Virus record (IMG/VR): IMGVR_UViG_3300042691_010785
Coordinates: 1 to 34,549 of that record
Length of the DNA: 34,549 bases
Direction: 5' to 3' (one strand)
Source: a virus
Below the pieces are notes generated by a model. That model was not told the origin of the DNA, did no database searches, and was given only the letters and a program-made list of their open reading frames with translations. Below, piece by piece: positions 5,858 through 13,643 of this stretch; the first letter of the stretch is position 1; each line of letters starts with the position of its first letter. The position numbers and the translations under genes were made by a program.

Positions 5858-6321
5858 TGGCTCTTGAAGCCCTCACGGCCCGCGCCAACACCGGCGATGG
5901 GACGGACGAGTTAGCCGTCATTGACACGCCGGGGGGCAAGGCGGGGGCTGTGGCTCTCGTTGACTCTGACGGCGTTCTGCATGACGGAACTAACCCCGTC
6001 CCGGTTTCTGCGGACGATCTATCCGCCCTTCTCAAAGAGATAGCGGCGCGTCTGGTAGATATTGGCGACAGCGTTGCAGTCCTTATGCCTGATGTTGCGG
6101 GACGGCTTCGCGTCAATGCTGAATTGGTCGCCAACATTGCGACAATAACGACCGTTTCGACGGTCACAACGGTTACAACTGTGTCCACAGTCACAACGGT
6201 TGGCTCGGTGACATCGCTTGCTAACCAAGTAAGCATCGGCGGCTATGCTGCAAACCAGCACATGATTGCGCTAACTCAGATGGCTGAGGGCAATTTGCGC
6301 CGGAACATTGTAATTTCGTAA
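5857..6321 (+). CDS. Fibre-like protein with Thr-Val repeat
   Basis: 154 aa, GTG start overlapping the previous stop. Residues about 93-120 are a run of T-V, T-T-V and S-T-V units ending in G-S-V-T-S-L-A-N-Q-V-S-I-G-G-Y. That strict hydrophobic alternation fits a repetitive beta-structure, for example a trimeric beta-prism or triple beta-helix shaft. I recall similar Thr-Val tracts with the N-Q-x-x-I-G-G-Y ending in phage structural proteins of unknown function. The N-terminal half (G-D-G-T-D-E-L-A-V-I-D) is beta-rich and could anchor the protein to the virion. Confidence 0.65.
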   Translation: MALEALTARANTGDGTDELAVIDTPGGKAGAVALVDSDGVLHDGTNPVPVSADDLSALLKEIAARLVDIGDSVAVLMPDVAGRLRVNAELVANIATITTVSTVTTVTTVSTVTTVGSVTSLANQVSIGGYAANQHMIALTQMAEGNLRRNIVIS

Positions 6322-6330
6322 GGACCAAAA

Positions 6331-7758
6331 ATGGCAGTTGCTAATTACAATCGGCCCATTTTGGACCTCAAGCGCTGGACAGTTTTGCCCTCTCCTGCGC
6401 CTTCCGTGTCAGTCGCGGGCGCGTTTGTCATCTCATCACGTCTCGCGCAACAGCGCCAGATGTATTTGGTTAGTGCGACAGTCCAATATCTCTACTATCC
6501 GTTTGAGGATGGTTACGTTCAAATCCCTTCTGCCGCCCTGGCTGGAACCTTCGGCGCTGGCGCATGTGGCACGTCCGGGTCTATTGGCCCAACTGGAACG
6601 GCGACGAGCGGAACCACTACGACGCTCACGACCAATCTAACGCTGGCCCGTTCGCTTACTGGCTATCAGATTGAGATTACCGCAGGCCCCGGCGCGGGCG
6701 ATGTGCGCAACATTGCCTTCAATACCGTAGGCTCGAACGGCGTCATAACCGTGACTTCGCCGTTTAGTGCGTCGATCACATCTTCTAGCGTGTATCGCCT
6801 CGTCACGCCTCGTTATTATGTGCTGAATGCCGGTACGCTGGCCTCTGGTTCATTCAGGGTTTATTGCTTCGCGCTCAACACATGGACCACGCTTAGCAAC
6901 ACCGGCCTGCCTGCCACATGGGGCACGGATGGCCGCATGGTGGCAACGCCATCTTATGCGGACAATGGGCTTGATCTTAACTTTGCAACCGGCACAGCGA
7001 CCGCTGGCGCATCAACGACGCTGACCAACTCAGGCAAGGCTTGGGCCACAAACCAGTGGGCTAATTATCAGATTAAGATTACAGCCGGGACGGGCGCGGG
7101 GCAGATTAGGACCATCGCCAGCAATACCGGAACGGTTATCACAGTGTCTTCGGCATGGACGACCAACCCCGACGCGACCTCTGTTTATCACATCGAGGGT
7201 AACGACGATTTCATTTATCTGATGGGCAACAACGCGGTCACGCTCTACCGCTATTCGATCAGCGGCAATAGCTGGACCACGCTTTCACCAGTTGCCGCTA
7301 GAGCTGCGGCGCCCGGCGTCGGGCTGTCGGGTTCGTGGGTCTATAACGTCCCATCGGCGCGCGACTCCCGCTGGTCTGACGAGAACGCTATTATCAACGG
7401 GCGGCGAATCTATTCTTTCCGTGGCGGCGCTGGCGCTGTTCTTGATTACTACGACATAGCCTCCAATACGTGGGTGTCTGGTGTATCATACGCGCCGGGC
7501 GTCGAGACGTTCACAACGGGCAGCAAATACGTTTACGCTGATGGTTATTTGTACATGACGAAAGAAGCCACCGGGCGCTGGTTCCGATATGATTTTGCTG
7601 CGCAGTCGATGGTGGGGTGGAGCACAAACGTATATCCACAGGGCGCAGCAATCCTTGGGGATACCGCCTTCGATGTGATCGAGCCGGAAACCGGCGTTCG
7701 ATTTATCCAGATGATTCTCAATTCTTCAACAATTACTATGCGCTGTATGGTGGTCTAA
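6331..7758 (+). CDS. Kelch-like beta-propeller structural/fibre protein
   Basis: 475 aa, start after AAGGA. Two homologous modules of about 70 residues (around 85-160 and 215-285) share Y-Q-I-x-I-T-A-G-x-G-A-G-x-x-R-x-I-A-x-N and end in S-V-Y, a repeat seen in many phage structural proteins. Between and after them are Kelch-type blades: W-x-x-L-S patterns and the I-Y-S-F-R-G-G-A-G to Y-Y-D-I-A-S-N-T-W segment near residues 355-385. Propellers of this type bind proteins or glycans, so a receptor-binding or head-fibre role is likely. It lies between the two terminase genes. Confidence 0.7.
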   Translation: MAVANYNRPILDLKRWTVLPSPAPSVSVAGAFVISSRLAQQRQMYLVSATVQYLYYPFEDGYVQIPSAALAGTFGAGACGTSGSIGPTGTATSGTTTTLTTNLTLARSLTGYQIEITAGPGAGDVRNIAFNTVGSNGVITVTSPFSASITSSSVYRLVTPRYYVLNAGTLASGSFRVYCFALNTWTTLSNTGLPATWGTDGRMVATPSYADNGLDLNFATGTATAGASTTLTNSGKAWATNQWANYQIKITAGTGAGQIRTIASNTGTVITVSSAWTTNPDATSVYHIEGNDDFIYLMGNNAVTLYRYSISGNSWTTLSPVAARAAAPGVGLSGSWVYNVPSARDSRWSDENAIINGRRIYSFRGGAGAVLDYYDIASNTWVSGVSYAPGVETFTTGSKYVYADGYLYMTKEATGRWFRYDFAAQSMVGWSTNVYPQGAAILGDTAFDVIEPETGVRFIQMILNSSTITMRCMVV

Positions 7759-7856
7759 TGCTGTTGCTTTGGCTAGCTGCTGGCGTCGTCGCCTCGTCAC
7801 AGGCAAATCAAGGCGCTGATTATATCATTTACGCTCGCAGGCGTGGGCGTCGGTAG
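7758..7856 (+). CDS. Small hydrophobic peptide (32 aa)
   Basis: A 32-codon frame whose ATG overlaps the stop of the fibre gene (TAATG) and whose TAG overlaps the GTG start of terL (TAGTG). The product begins M-L-L-L-W-L-A-A-G-V-V-A-S-S and ends in a basic tail, R-R-R-G-R-R. It could be a short membrane peptide, or mainly a device for translational coupling into terL. Perfect end fits on both sides support it; length limits confidence. Confidence 0.45.
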   Translation: MLLLWLAAGVVASSQANQGADYIIYARRRGRR

Positions 7857-9415
7857 TGCTTGACGACATTCTAGCCCGGCTCAATGGGTTAGACCAAAAG
7901 GCAAGGCAGGAAGTCGAGGCTTTAGCGGCGCAAGCAACCGCTGGCATGAAGTGGCTTCCTAACCTGGGGCCACAGACCGAAGCTTATTTCCATCCTGCCG
8001 ACATCCTACTTTATGGCGGGCAAGGTGGCGGCGGCAAATCTGATTTAGGGCTTGGGTTGGCATTCACTGCGCACAGGCGCTCGCTTATCCTTCGGCGCAA
8101 ATACGCTAACCTTGGCTCACTCACAGAGCGGGCGCTAGAAATCAACGGGTCGCGCACTGGTTACAACGGCTCGCCGCCTCCCCTACTGCGGACTGATGAT
8201 GGCCGGTATATTCAATTTGCAGGAAACCAGCATCTAGGGGATGAGCAAGACTGGCAAGGCCAGCCGTTCGACCTAAAGGTTTTCGATGAGGCCACGCAGT
8301 TTTTAGAACTACAGGTGCGGTTTCATATCGGCTGGATACGCACGACAACGGAAGGCCAGCGCTGCCGGGCTTTGCTTGCGACCAATCCGCCCGTTGACGC
8401 GGATGGTGATTGGATCATCGGCATGTTCCGCCCTTGGCTGGATGTGACGCACCCCAAGCCTGCAAAGCATGGTGAATTGCGTTGGTATGTGACCGCGCCG
8501 GATGGTGCGGATTTAGAGGTTCATGGCCCTGAACCTATTGAGTTGCCCGGCGCGACTGGCGTCTCTCTGCCTATGTCGCGCTCGTTTATCCCGGCTGCAT
8601 TGAAGGATAACCCTTATCTTATCAACACCGGCTATCAAGCCAAACTCGACGGACTTCCCGAGCCTATCCGGTCTGCGGTTCGCGATGGCAACTTTATGGC
8701 CGCGCGTGCTGATGATGAATACCAAGTTATCCCGACGCAGTGGATCATTGAAGCCCAAGCGCGTTGGAAGCCTGACGGGTTCAAGGGCCTCGCTATGACG
8801 GCGTGCGGCCTCGACATCGGCGCGGGGCGGGACGAGACAGTGCTTGCCGCTCGCCACGGTGGATGGTTTGCAGAAGTCGAGACACTTACAGGCGATGCGG
8901 CAAAGGATGAGGCGCACGCGGCATCAATGGTGATGCGCAAGCGCAAGGATAATTGCCCGGTTGTTGTCGATGTCGGGGGCGGATTTGGCGGGCCAACCGC
9001 GTTGCTATTCAAAGAAAATGGCATTGCCTTTGCCCGCTTCAATGGCGCGGAAGGCTCGAATGCGAGAACGAAAGACGGCTCCCTGTCCTTTGTTAACAAG
9101 CGAGCCGAAGCTTGGTGGAGATTCCGCGAGGAACTTGACCCAAACCAGCAAGGCGGTTCCGCCATAGCTTTACCGCCTGACCCGCAACTAAGGTCAGACC
9201 TTGCTGCGCCAACGTGGAAGCTCACAACGCGCGGCATTCAAGTCGAGGCTAAAGACGAAATTAAAAAGCGGATTGGCCGCTCGCCTGACCGTGGCGATGC
9301 CTGCGTGATGGCTCTGAGCGAAGGCGCAAAGGCCGCTGAGCGCCAGAAGCATAGATGGTCAGGGTTTGCCCCTAGAGTTGTTATGAATGCCCCCGGACGG
9401 AGGATTATACGATGA
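7856..9415 (+). CDS. terL: Terminase large subunit
   Basis: 519 aa, of normal length for the family. The ATPase half has Walker A G-G-Q-G-G-G-G-K-S (54-62), Walker B with the catalytic Glu L-K-V-F-D-E-A (140-146) and the coupling motif A-T-N-P-P (175-179). The nuclease half has the RNase H-like acidic residues in C-G-L-D-I-G-A-G-R-D (D320), V-V-V-D-V-G-G-G (D372) and R-S-P-D-R-G-D-A (D478/D481). It packages DNA into the prohead through the portal and cuts concatemers. The GTG start is coupled to the 32-aa frame. All catalytic positions are present, so it should be functional. Confidence 0.95.
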   Translation: MLDDILARLNGLDQKARQEVEALAAQATAGMKWLPNLGPQTEAYFHPADILLYGGQGGGGKSDLGLGLAFTAHRRSLILRRKYANLGSLTERALEINGSRTGYNGSPPPLLRTDDGRYIQFAGNQHLGDEQDWQGQPFDLKVFDEATQFLELQVRFHIGWIRTTTEGQRCRALLATNPPVDADGDWIIGMFRPWLDVTHPKPAKHGELRWYVTAPDGADLEVHGPEPIELPGATGVSLPMSRSFIPAALKDNPYLINTGYQAKLDGLPEPIRSAVRDGNFMAARADDEYQVIPTQWIIEAQARWKPDGFKGLAMTACGLDIGAGRDETVLAARHGGWFAEVETLTGDAAKDEAHAASMVMRKRKDNCPVVVDVGGGFGGPTALLFKENGIAFARFNGAEGSNARTKDGSLSFVNKRAEAWWRFREELDPNQQGGSAIALPPDPQLRSDLAAPTWKLTTRGIQVEAKDEIKKRIGRSPDRGDACVMALSEGAKAAERQKHRWSGFAPRVVMNAPGRRIIR

Positions 9416-9615
9416 GCAAGCTTCTTTCCCCCAAGATGCCCAAGCCTGAGCCGCCCGCTCCGATTGTTGATGAGATGGACCCGGCTGTTCTTGAGGCTGG
9501 CCGCAAGCGTCGTCGCCAGATGGCGGCAGGCGGTGGGCGTGCTTCCACCATTCTTTCAGGTGGTGGCGGCGGCTCCAACATGGCCTCGGAATACTCCGGC
9601 CAGAAGCTAGGCTAA
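9412..9615 (+). CDS. Conserved small protein between terminase and portal
   Basis: 67 aa. Starts M-S-K-L-L-S-P-K-M-P-K-P-E-P-P-A-P and contains R-K-R-R-R-Q-M, G-G-R-A-S-T-I-L-S-G-G-G-G and the C-terminal S-G-Q-K-L-G. This unstructured Pro-, Arg- and Gly-rich layout recurs in podoviruses at exactly this site between terL and portal. The start overlaps the terL stop (ATGA), with GGAGG inside terL. Function unknown; likely a small virion or assembly component. Confidence 0.75.
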   Translation: MSKLLSPKMPKPEPPAPIVDEMDPAVLEAGRKRRRQMAAGGGRASTILSGGGGGSNMASEYSGQKLG

Positions 9616-9619
9616 CCAG

Positions 9620-11263
9620 ATGAAGCAACGCGCACGCGATCTTGTCGAAATGGGCGACCGGCTGTTCACGCAACGCCAGCCGCTTGTTTCGCTATGGCAG
9701 GAGATCGCGGATAACTTCTACCCCGAGCGGGGCGACTTCACTGTGTCGCGTCATTTAGGCAGTGAGTTTGCGGACCATTTGATGTCCGGTGCGCCTGTGC
9801 TTGCCCGCCGCGATTTAGCTAACCAGTTTGCCGCCATGCTGCGCCCGCGTGGCAAGGAATGGTTCTCACTTGCGCCAGAAGATGAGCGCATGAACGAAAC
9901 CCGTTCCGTTGCGGATTGGTCCACGTGGGCAACTGGCGTGCAGCGCCGCGCCATGTACGATCCAGCCGCGCGCATGACCCGCGCGACCAAGGAAGGCGAT
10001 AACGACTTTGCCAGCTTTGGGCAGGCTGTCCTGACCGTCGAATACGATGAGCAGGCCGTCTCGCTTCTTTATCGCTGCTGGCATCTTCGCGATGTCGTGT
10101 GGTGCGAGAATGATCGCGGCGACGTTGACGGCATCCATCGCAAATGGAAGATCAGCGGTCGCGCACTTGAAAAGAAATATGGCGATAAGGTCCCCCTGAA
10201 AATCAGGGACGCCAACAAGAAAGAGCCTTACAAGGAATATGAGGCCCGGCACGTCATCGTTCCGTATGACGAATACGATTACGCTTCGCAGAAGAAGGGC
10301 AAGCCCGGCCAATTCAAGTACATGTCGCTTCTCGTCCTCAAGGAGGATGAAGCCGTGCTTGAGGAAAAGCCGCTAGCGGATCATCCGTACATCATCCCGC
10401 GCTGGCAGACTGTCTCGGGTTCTCAATACGCGCACAGCCCTTGCACGGTTGTCGCTTTGCCTGATGCGCGCCTTTTGCAGCGCATCACGTTCACCTTGCT
10501 TGAGGCAGGCGAGAAGGCGACCAACCCGCCAATGCTTGCTGTGCAAGAGGCTATCCGCTCGGACATCGCGCTCTATGCCGGTGGCATTACATGGGCGGAT
10601 GCTGAGTATGACGAGCGGCTAGGCGAAGTCCTGCGGCCTATGACGATGGACAAGTCTGGTTTGAACTTTGGCGCTGAGATGGCGGATCGTCATGAAGAAA
10701 TGATCCGCAAAGCGTTCTATCTCGATCAGATCAACCTTCCTGCCTTCGACGGTAAGGCAATGACGGCGACCGAGGTTCGCGTCAGGACGGAAGAATACAT
10801 ACGCGCCGCCTTGCCGCTCTTTGAGCCTTTGGAAACTGAATACAACGCCGCGTTGTGCGAAAAGACGTTCAACCTTCTGTTGCAGAATGGCGGCTTTGGA
10901 TCGCCTGCCGATTGGCCTGATGAAGTGCGCGGCCTTGAATTGAAATGGCAGTTTGACAGCCCGTTGTCTGACGCCGCTCGCAAGGAAGATGCGTTTAGCT
11001 TCAAGGAAGCTGCTGACCTTCTCGCCATCGCGGGCCAGATCGACCCGGCGTTGGTCAAGGAATACGACGCGCGAGACGCTTTCCGCAAGGCGCTCAGGGC
11101 AATCAAGGCTCCGGTTGTTGATGAGAAGGACGCGGAAGCCGCTGCTGGCGAAGCGCAAGAGATGCAATCCATGCAGGAGATTATGAGCATGGTCGGCGCA
11201 GGCGCACAGACGGTTGAGCAAGTCGGCAAGGCCGGGCAGGCGCTTGGTGGAGTGGCCGCGTGA
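9620..11263 (+). CDS. Portal protein (podoviral head-to-tail connector)
   Basis: 547 aa, typical length for the T7/BPP-1-type head-to-tail connecting family. N-terminal segment L-W-Q-E-I-A-D-N-F-Y-P-E-R-G-D-F is a hallmark, followed by the L-A-N-Q-F-A-A-M-L-R-P-R-G-K-E-W-F stretch near residues 63-79. The clip/stem region has D-Q-I-N-L-P-A-F-D-G-K-A-M-T-A-T-E-V-R (about 366-384). The C-terminus is Ala/Glu/Met-rich. A dodecameric portal forms the DNA channel and binds terminase. It overlaps the next gene by GTGA. Confidence 0.93.
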   Translation: MKQRARDLVEMGDRLFTQRQPLVSLWQEIADNFYPERGDFTVSRHLGSEFADHLMSGAPVLARRDLANQFAAMLRPRGKEWFSLAPEDERMNETRSVADWSTWATGVQRRAMYDPAARMTRATKEGDNDFASFGQAVLTVEYDEQAVSLLYRCWHLRDVVWCENDRGDVDGIHRKWKISGRALEKKYGDKVPLKIRDANKKEPYKEYEARHVIVPYDEYDYASQKKGKPGQFKYMSLLVLKEDEAVLEEKPLADHPYIIPRWQTVSGSQYAHSPCTVVALPDARLLQRITFTLLEAGEKATNPPMLAVQEAIRSDIALYAGGITWADAEYDERLGEVLRPMTMDKSGLNFGAEMADRHEEMIRKAFYLDQINLPAFDGKAMTATEVRVRTEEYIRAALPLFEPLETEYNAALCEKTFNLLLQNGGFGSPADWPDEVRGLELKWQFDSPLSDAARKEDAFSFKEAADLLAIAGQIDPALVKEYDARDAFRKALRAIKAPVVDEKDAEAAAGEAQEMQSMQEIMSMVGAGAQTVEQVGKAGQALGGVAA

Positions 11264-11568
11264 GTGAAACAGGCAGGCAGCCGCGCCGGGCTTCAAAGTC
11301 AATCGGCCCGTCTGCGCTTCCTTGGGAGCCGCCCGCACTGAGCAAGGCTGACGCCTACGCCGTCAAGGCGCTCGCGGCGGGCAATGCAAACGAAGGCCAG
11401 CAAAAGACCGCCTGGGATTTCATCATGCGGCTAACTGGTGTGCGTGATCTTGAGTTTCGCCCGGATGAACGGGCTTCAACCTTTGCAAGCGGGAAGCGGT
11501 TTGTTGGCCTTCAATTGGTCAAGCCGCTCACACTGCCTGCAAGTGTTATCGACAAACTGGACCCCTGA
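11260..11568 (+). CDS. Bbp19-like small phage protein
   Basis: 102 aa, GTG start overlapping the portal stop, with GGTGGAG seven bases upstream. The middle (A-A-G-N-A-N-E-G-Q-Q-K-T-A-W-D-F-I-M-R-L-T-G) and the ending F-R-P-D-E-R-A-S-T-F-A-S-G-K-R-F-V-G-L-Q-L resemble the Bbp19 family of Bordetella phage BPP-1, in which a helix is followed by an F-x-x-G-x-R motif. Members lie between portal and scaffold genes and probably have a role in head assembly. The family name is a fair guess; the conserved position is the stronger argument. Confidence 0.6.
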   Translation: MSETGRQPRRASKSIGPSALPWEPPALSKADAYAVKALAAGNANEGQQKTAWDFIMRLTGVRDLEFRPDERASTFASGKRFVGLQLVKPLTLPASVIDKLDP

Positions 11569-11571
11569 CAC

Positions 11572-12546
11572 ATGGCAGAACAGATGACCGCCCCGCTGGC
11601 TGACGCCGATGCGGGTACGCTTCCTATTGTTGACACTAATCCGAAAGCGACGGCTCCCGATGCCGCCCCGGACGCCGGGGCCGCGCCGAAAGCCGATGCA
11701 GGCGATACGCTCAAGACCATTGCGGATGACCCGGCAGACAAGCCGGTTGCAACGCCAGCCACATGGCCCGAAGATTGGCGCGAGCAGCTTGCTGGTGAGG
11801 ACAAGGCATTCCTTGCGGTCCTCAAGCGGTATACGTCTCCTGCCAACTACGCCAAAGCGGGCTTTGAGGCGCAGCAAAAAATCCGCTCCGGTGAGTTTAA
11901 GAAGCCGCTGAGCAAGGACGCCACGCCCGAGCAGCTTGCGGAATGGCGCAAGGAACAGGGTATTCCTGAAAAGCCCGATGGCTACGAGTTCGATCTTGGC
12001 GGCTTTGTCCCCGGAGAGAACGACAAGCCCATCCTTGATAACTTCAAGGAGTTTGCGCACGCCAACAACATGGCCCCGGCGCAGCTAAACGAAATTGCCA
12101 AGTGGTACTTCGACCAGCAGGAACAGGTAGTCGCGCAGCAAATCGAAGCCGATAGGGCTTACCGCGCCACGGCAGAGGAAGAATTGCGGCAGGAATACGG
12201 GCCGGAGTTTCGTTCCAACATCAACGCAGTCCGCAACTTCCTGAGCCAGACGGCGGGCGAGGAATTGACCGGCCTATTGTTTGGCGCACGTCTCGCTGAT
12301 GGAACGCTTCTAGGCAACAACGCGCACGCGCTGCGCTGGCTTGTTGGCGTTGCCCGTGAGCAAGTCCCCGGCGCGGGCCTTGTGCCTGCCGGAACGCCTG
12401 ATGTCGGCAAGAGCGTTCAGGGCCGCATTGGCGAATTGGAAGCTATGATGCAAAGCGAGCCTGACAAATACTATCGTCAGGGCTTCGACCAAGAGCTTTT
12501 GCGCCTCTATGACGCGCAAGAAAAGATGAAAGGCCGCGCAGCCTAA
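11572..12546 (+). CDS. Scaffold-like head assembly protein
   Basis: 324 aa, acidic and Ala/Pro/Asp-rich for the first 65 residues, then mostly helical: W-P-E-D-W-R-E-Q-L-A-G-E-D near 67-79 and a coiled-coil segment around 170-205 (Y-F-D-Q-Q-E-Q-V-V-A-Q-Q-I-E-A-D). Its C-terminus is charged and helical. W-x-x-D-W-R followed by L-x-R-Y-x-S-P-x-x-Y-A-K-A is common in phage scaffolding or head-maturation proteins directly upstream of the capsid gene, as here. It would organise prohead assembly and then leave. No protease motif was seen. Confidence 0.75.
   Translation: MAEQMTAPLADADAGTLPIVDTNPKATAPDAAPDAGAAPKADAGDTLKTIADDPADKPVATPATWPEDWREQLAGEDKAFLAVLKRYTSPANYAKAGFEAQQKIRSGEFKKPLSKDATPEQLAEWRKEQGIPEKPDGYEFDLGGFVPGENDKPILDNFKEFAHANNMAPAQLNEIAKWYFDQQEQVVAQQIEADRAYRATAEEELRQEYGPEFRSNINAVRNFLSQTAGEELTGLLFGARLADGTLLGNNAHALRWLVGVAREQVPGAGLVPAGTPDVGKSVQGRIGELEAMMQSEPDKYYRQGFDQELLRLYDAQEKMKGRAA
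12424..12439 (+). repeat. 16-base direct repeat, copy in scaffold gene
   Basis: CGCATTGGCGAATTGG occurs here in the scaffold coding sequence and again at 12564-12579 in the downstream leader, 140 bases apart. A 16-base identity by chance is unlikely at this distance. It may mark a small duplication or a deletion endpoint. Confidence 0.6.
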
Positions 12547-12748
12547 CTGCGGCTTTCATAAATCGCATTGGCGAATTGGCTACCCCGCACAGCGGCCCCG
12601 ATAAACCAACGCAAACCACAACCCACCGAAACAGATGGCCCCGATCTAAACGCATTCGGCCCCGCGCAAGCGGCAACCCCGAAGGCGTGCGAACGGCTAC
12701 CCCGGACGTGTCGGCTCTCTCTCAACCTCTCACATAGGAGATTCTGAG
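12547..12748 (+). promoter_or_regulatory. Long untranslated leader before the capsid gene
   Basis: The longest gene-free stretch of the window (202 bases) in an otherwise overlapping operon. It contains repeated short blocks built on GGCCCCG, GGCTACCCCG and GGCAACCCCG at about 12577-12705, and a 16-base copy (12564-12579) of a sequence from the scaffold gene. It ends with a strong AGGAG Shine-Dalgarno. No open frame or clear -35/-10 pair is visible. Likely a leader that sets capsid output, but unproven. Confidence 0.35.
12564..12579 (+). repeat. 16-base direct repeat, copy in capsid leader
   Basis: Second exact copy of CGCATTGGCGAATTGG (first at 12424-12439). Here it is non-coding, just after the scaffold stop codon. 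Confidence 0.6.
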
Positions 12749-13585
12749 ATGGCTTCGACCGCCTTTCAGACACTTTACCGTCAGGAATTCGTCAACTCTT
12801 TTGAAATCCGCCAGTCGCTCCTTCGCTCGGCTACGACCACGGCTGCGAACATCAACGGCAACGCCGCTGTGTTCCTTGTCGCCGGTTCTGGCGGCGCGTC
12901 GGCTGTGACCCGTGGCGTTAATGGTCTTATCCCGGCTCGCTCGGATGACCTGACGCAGAACACGGCCACTCTGGCGGAATGGCACGACCTTGTGCAGCGC
13001 ACCGGGTTCAACGTCGAATCTTCGCAGGGCGATGCTCGCCGCATTATGCAGATGAGCACGATGGCCGTCATCAATCGCAAGATTGACGCGGACATTATCG
13101 CGCAGCTTGATACGGCGACGAACGACACCGGGTCTGCCGCGACCGCCTCCCTTGCCCTTGTGGCGAAGGCAAAGGCGATCCTTGGCAACGCCGAGGTTCC
13201 GACCGAGGACATGGAAAACATGTTCGGCCTCATCACTCCGGCGTTTGACGCCTACCTGATGCAGGTCGCAAGCTACACGTCCGCTGACTATGTGGATGTG
13301 AAGCCCTTTGAAGGACCGGCACGCCGTTTCCGTCGCTGGTTTGGTGTGAACTGGATTGTTCATCCGAACCTGACGGGCGTCGGAACGAACGCTGAGAAGT
13401 GCTACATCTTCCATCGTGACGCCATCGGCCACGCCTTCAACAAGGACATCCGTTCTGCGGTCGGCTACGACCAGGAGCAGGATTACTCCTACGCCCGTTG
13501 CTCGGTTTATATGGGATCGAAGCTGTTGCAGAACAGCGGCGTTGTTCAGGTGAACCACGACGGCTCGGCCTACGTCGCCGCCTAA
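12749..13585 (+). CDS. Major capsid protein
   Basis: 278 aa, start after AGGAG with eight-base spacing. The sequence is of the HK97-fold class found in BPP-1-like podoviruses: an N-terminal helical arm with F-x-x-L-Y-R-Q-E-F-V-N-S-F-E, a D-x-x-Q-N-T-A-T-L-x-E-W region, then the R-K-I-D-A-D-I-I-A-Q-L-D and L-G-N-A-E-V-P segments. The C-terminal half includes F-F/W-G-V-N-W-I-V-H-P-N-L-T-G and a V-G-Y-D-Q-E-Q-D-Y-S-Y strand. Position after the scaffold and before a small head protein fits. No diversity-generating reverse transcriptase or template repeat accompanies it. Confidence 0.88.
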   Translation: MASTAFQTLYRQEFVNSFEIRQSLLRSATTTAANINGNAAVFLVAGSGGASAVTRGVNGLIPARSDDLTQNTATLAEWHDLVQRTGFNVESSQGDARRIMQMSTMAVINRKIDADIIAQLDTATNDTGSAATASLALVAKAKAILGNAEVPTEDMENMFGLITPAFDAYLMQVASYTSADYVDVKPFEGPARRFRRWFGVNWIVHPNLTGVGTNAEKCYIFHRDAIGHAFNKDIRSAVGYDQEQDYSYARCSVYMGSKLLQNSGVVQVNHDGSAYVAA

Positions 13586-13591
13586 TGAATA

Positions 13592-13620
13592 GCCCCGTCC
13601 TACGGGGCGGGGTTCCCCGT
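13592..13620 (+). promoter_or_regulatory. Stable hairpin after the capsid gene
   Basis: GCCCCG (13592-13597) and CGGGGC (13603-13608) form a perfect 6-base stem with a 5-base loop. ACGGGG (13602-13607) can instead pair with CCCCGT (13615-13620). There is no following T-run, so it is more likely an attenuator or RNA-stability element separating abundant capsid mRNA from downstream genes than a classical terminator. Confidence 0.45.
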
Positions 13621-13643
13621 TCTCTAATCAAGGAGCTATCAAC

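Noticed and set aside
6140-6210. CRISPR-like or DNA tandem repeat in the Thr-Val region
   Set aside because: The repeat is at peptide level; codons vary and there are no spacers or constant-length units.
8635-9237. Minus-strand 200-codon frame opposite the terminase nuclease half
   Set aside because: Ser/Pro/Arg-rich antisense composition and no start signal; the terminase motifs on the other strand are complete.
10619-11338. Minus-strand 239-codon frame opposite the portal gene
   Set aside because: Shadow of a confidently identified gene; no ribosome site, no family resemblance.
12722-13558. Long minus-strand open frame opposite the major capsid gene
   Set aside because: It mirrors the codon pattern of the capsid gene, has no start signal and an Arg/His/Val composition typical of antisense frames.
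12749-13585. Diversity-generating retroelement, as in the related phage BPP-1
   Set aside because: No reverse transcriptase frame, no template/variable repeat pair and no adenine-biased variable region near the fibre genes.
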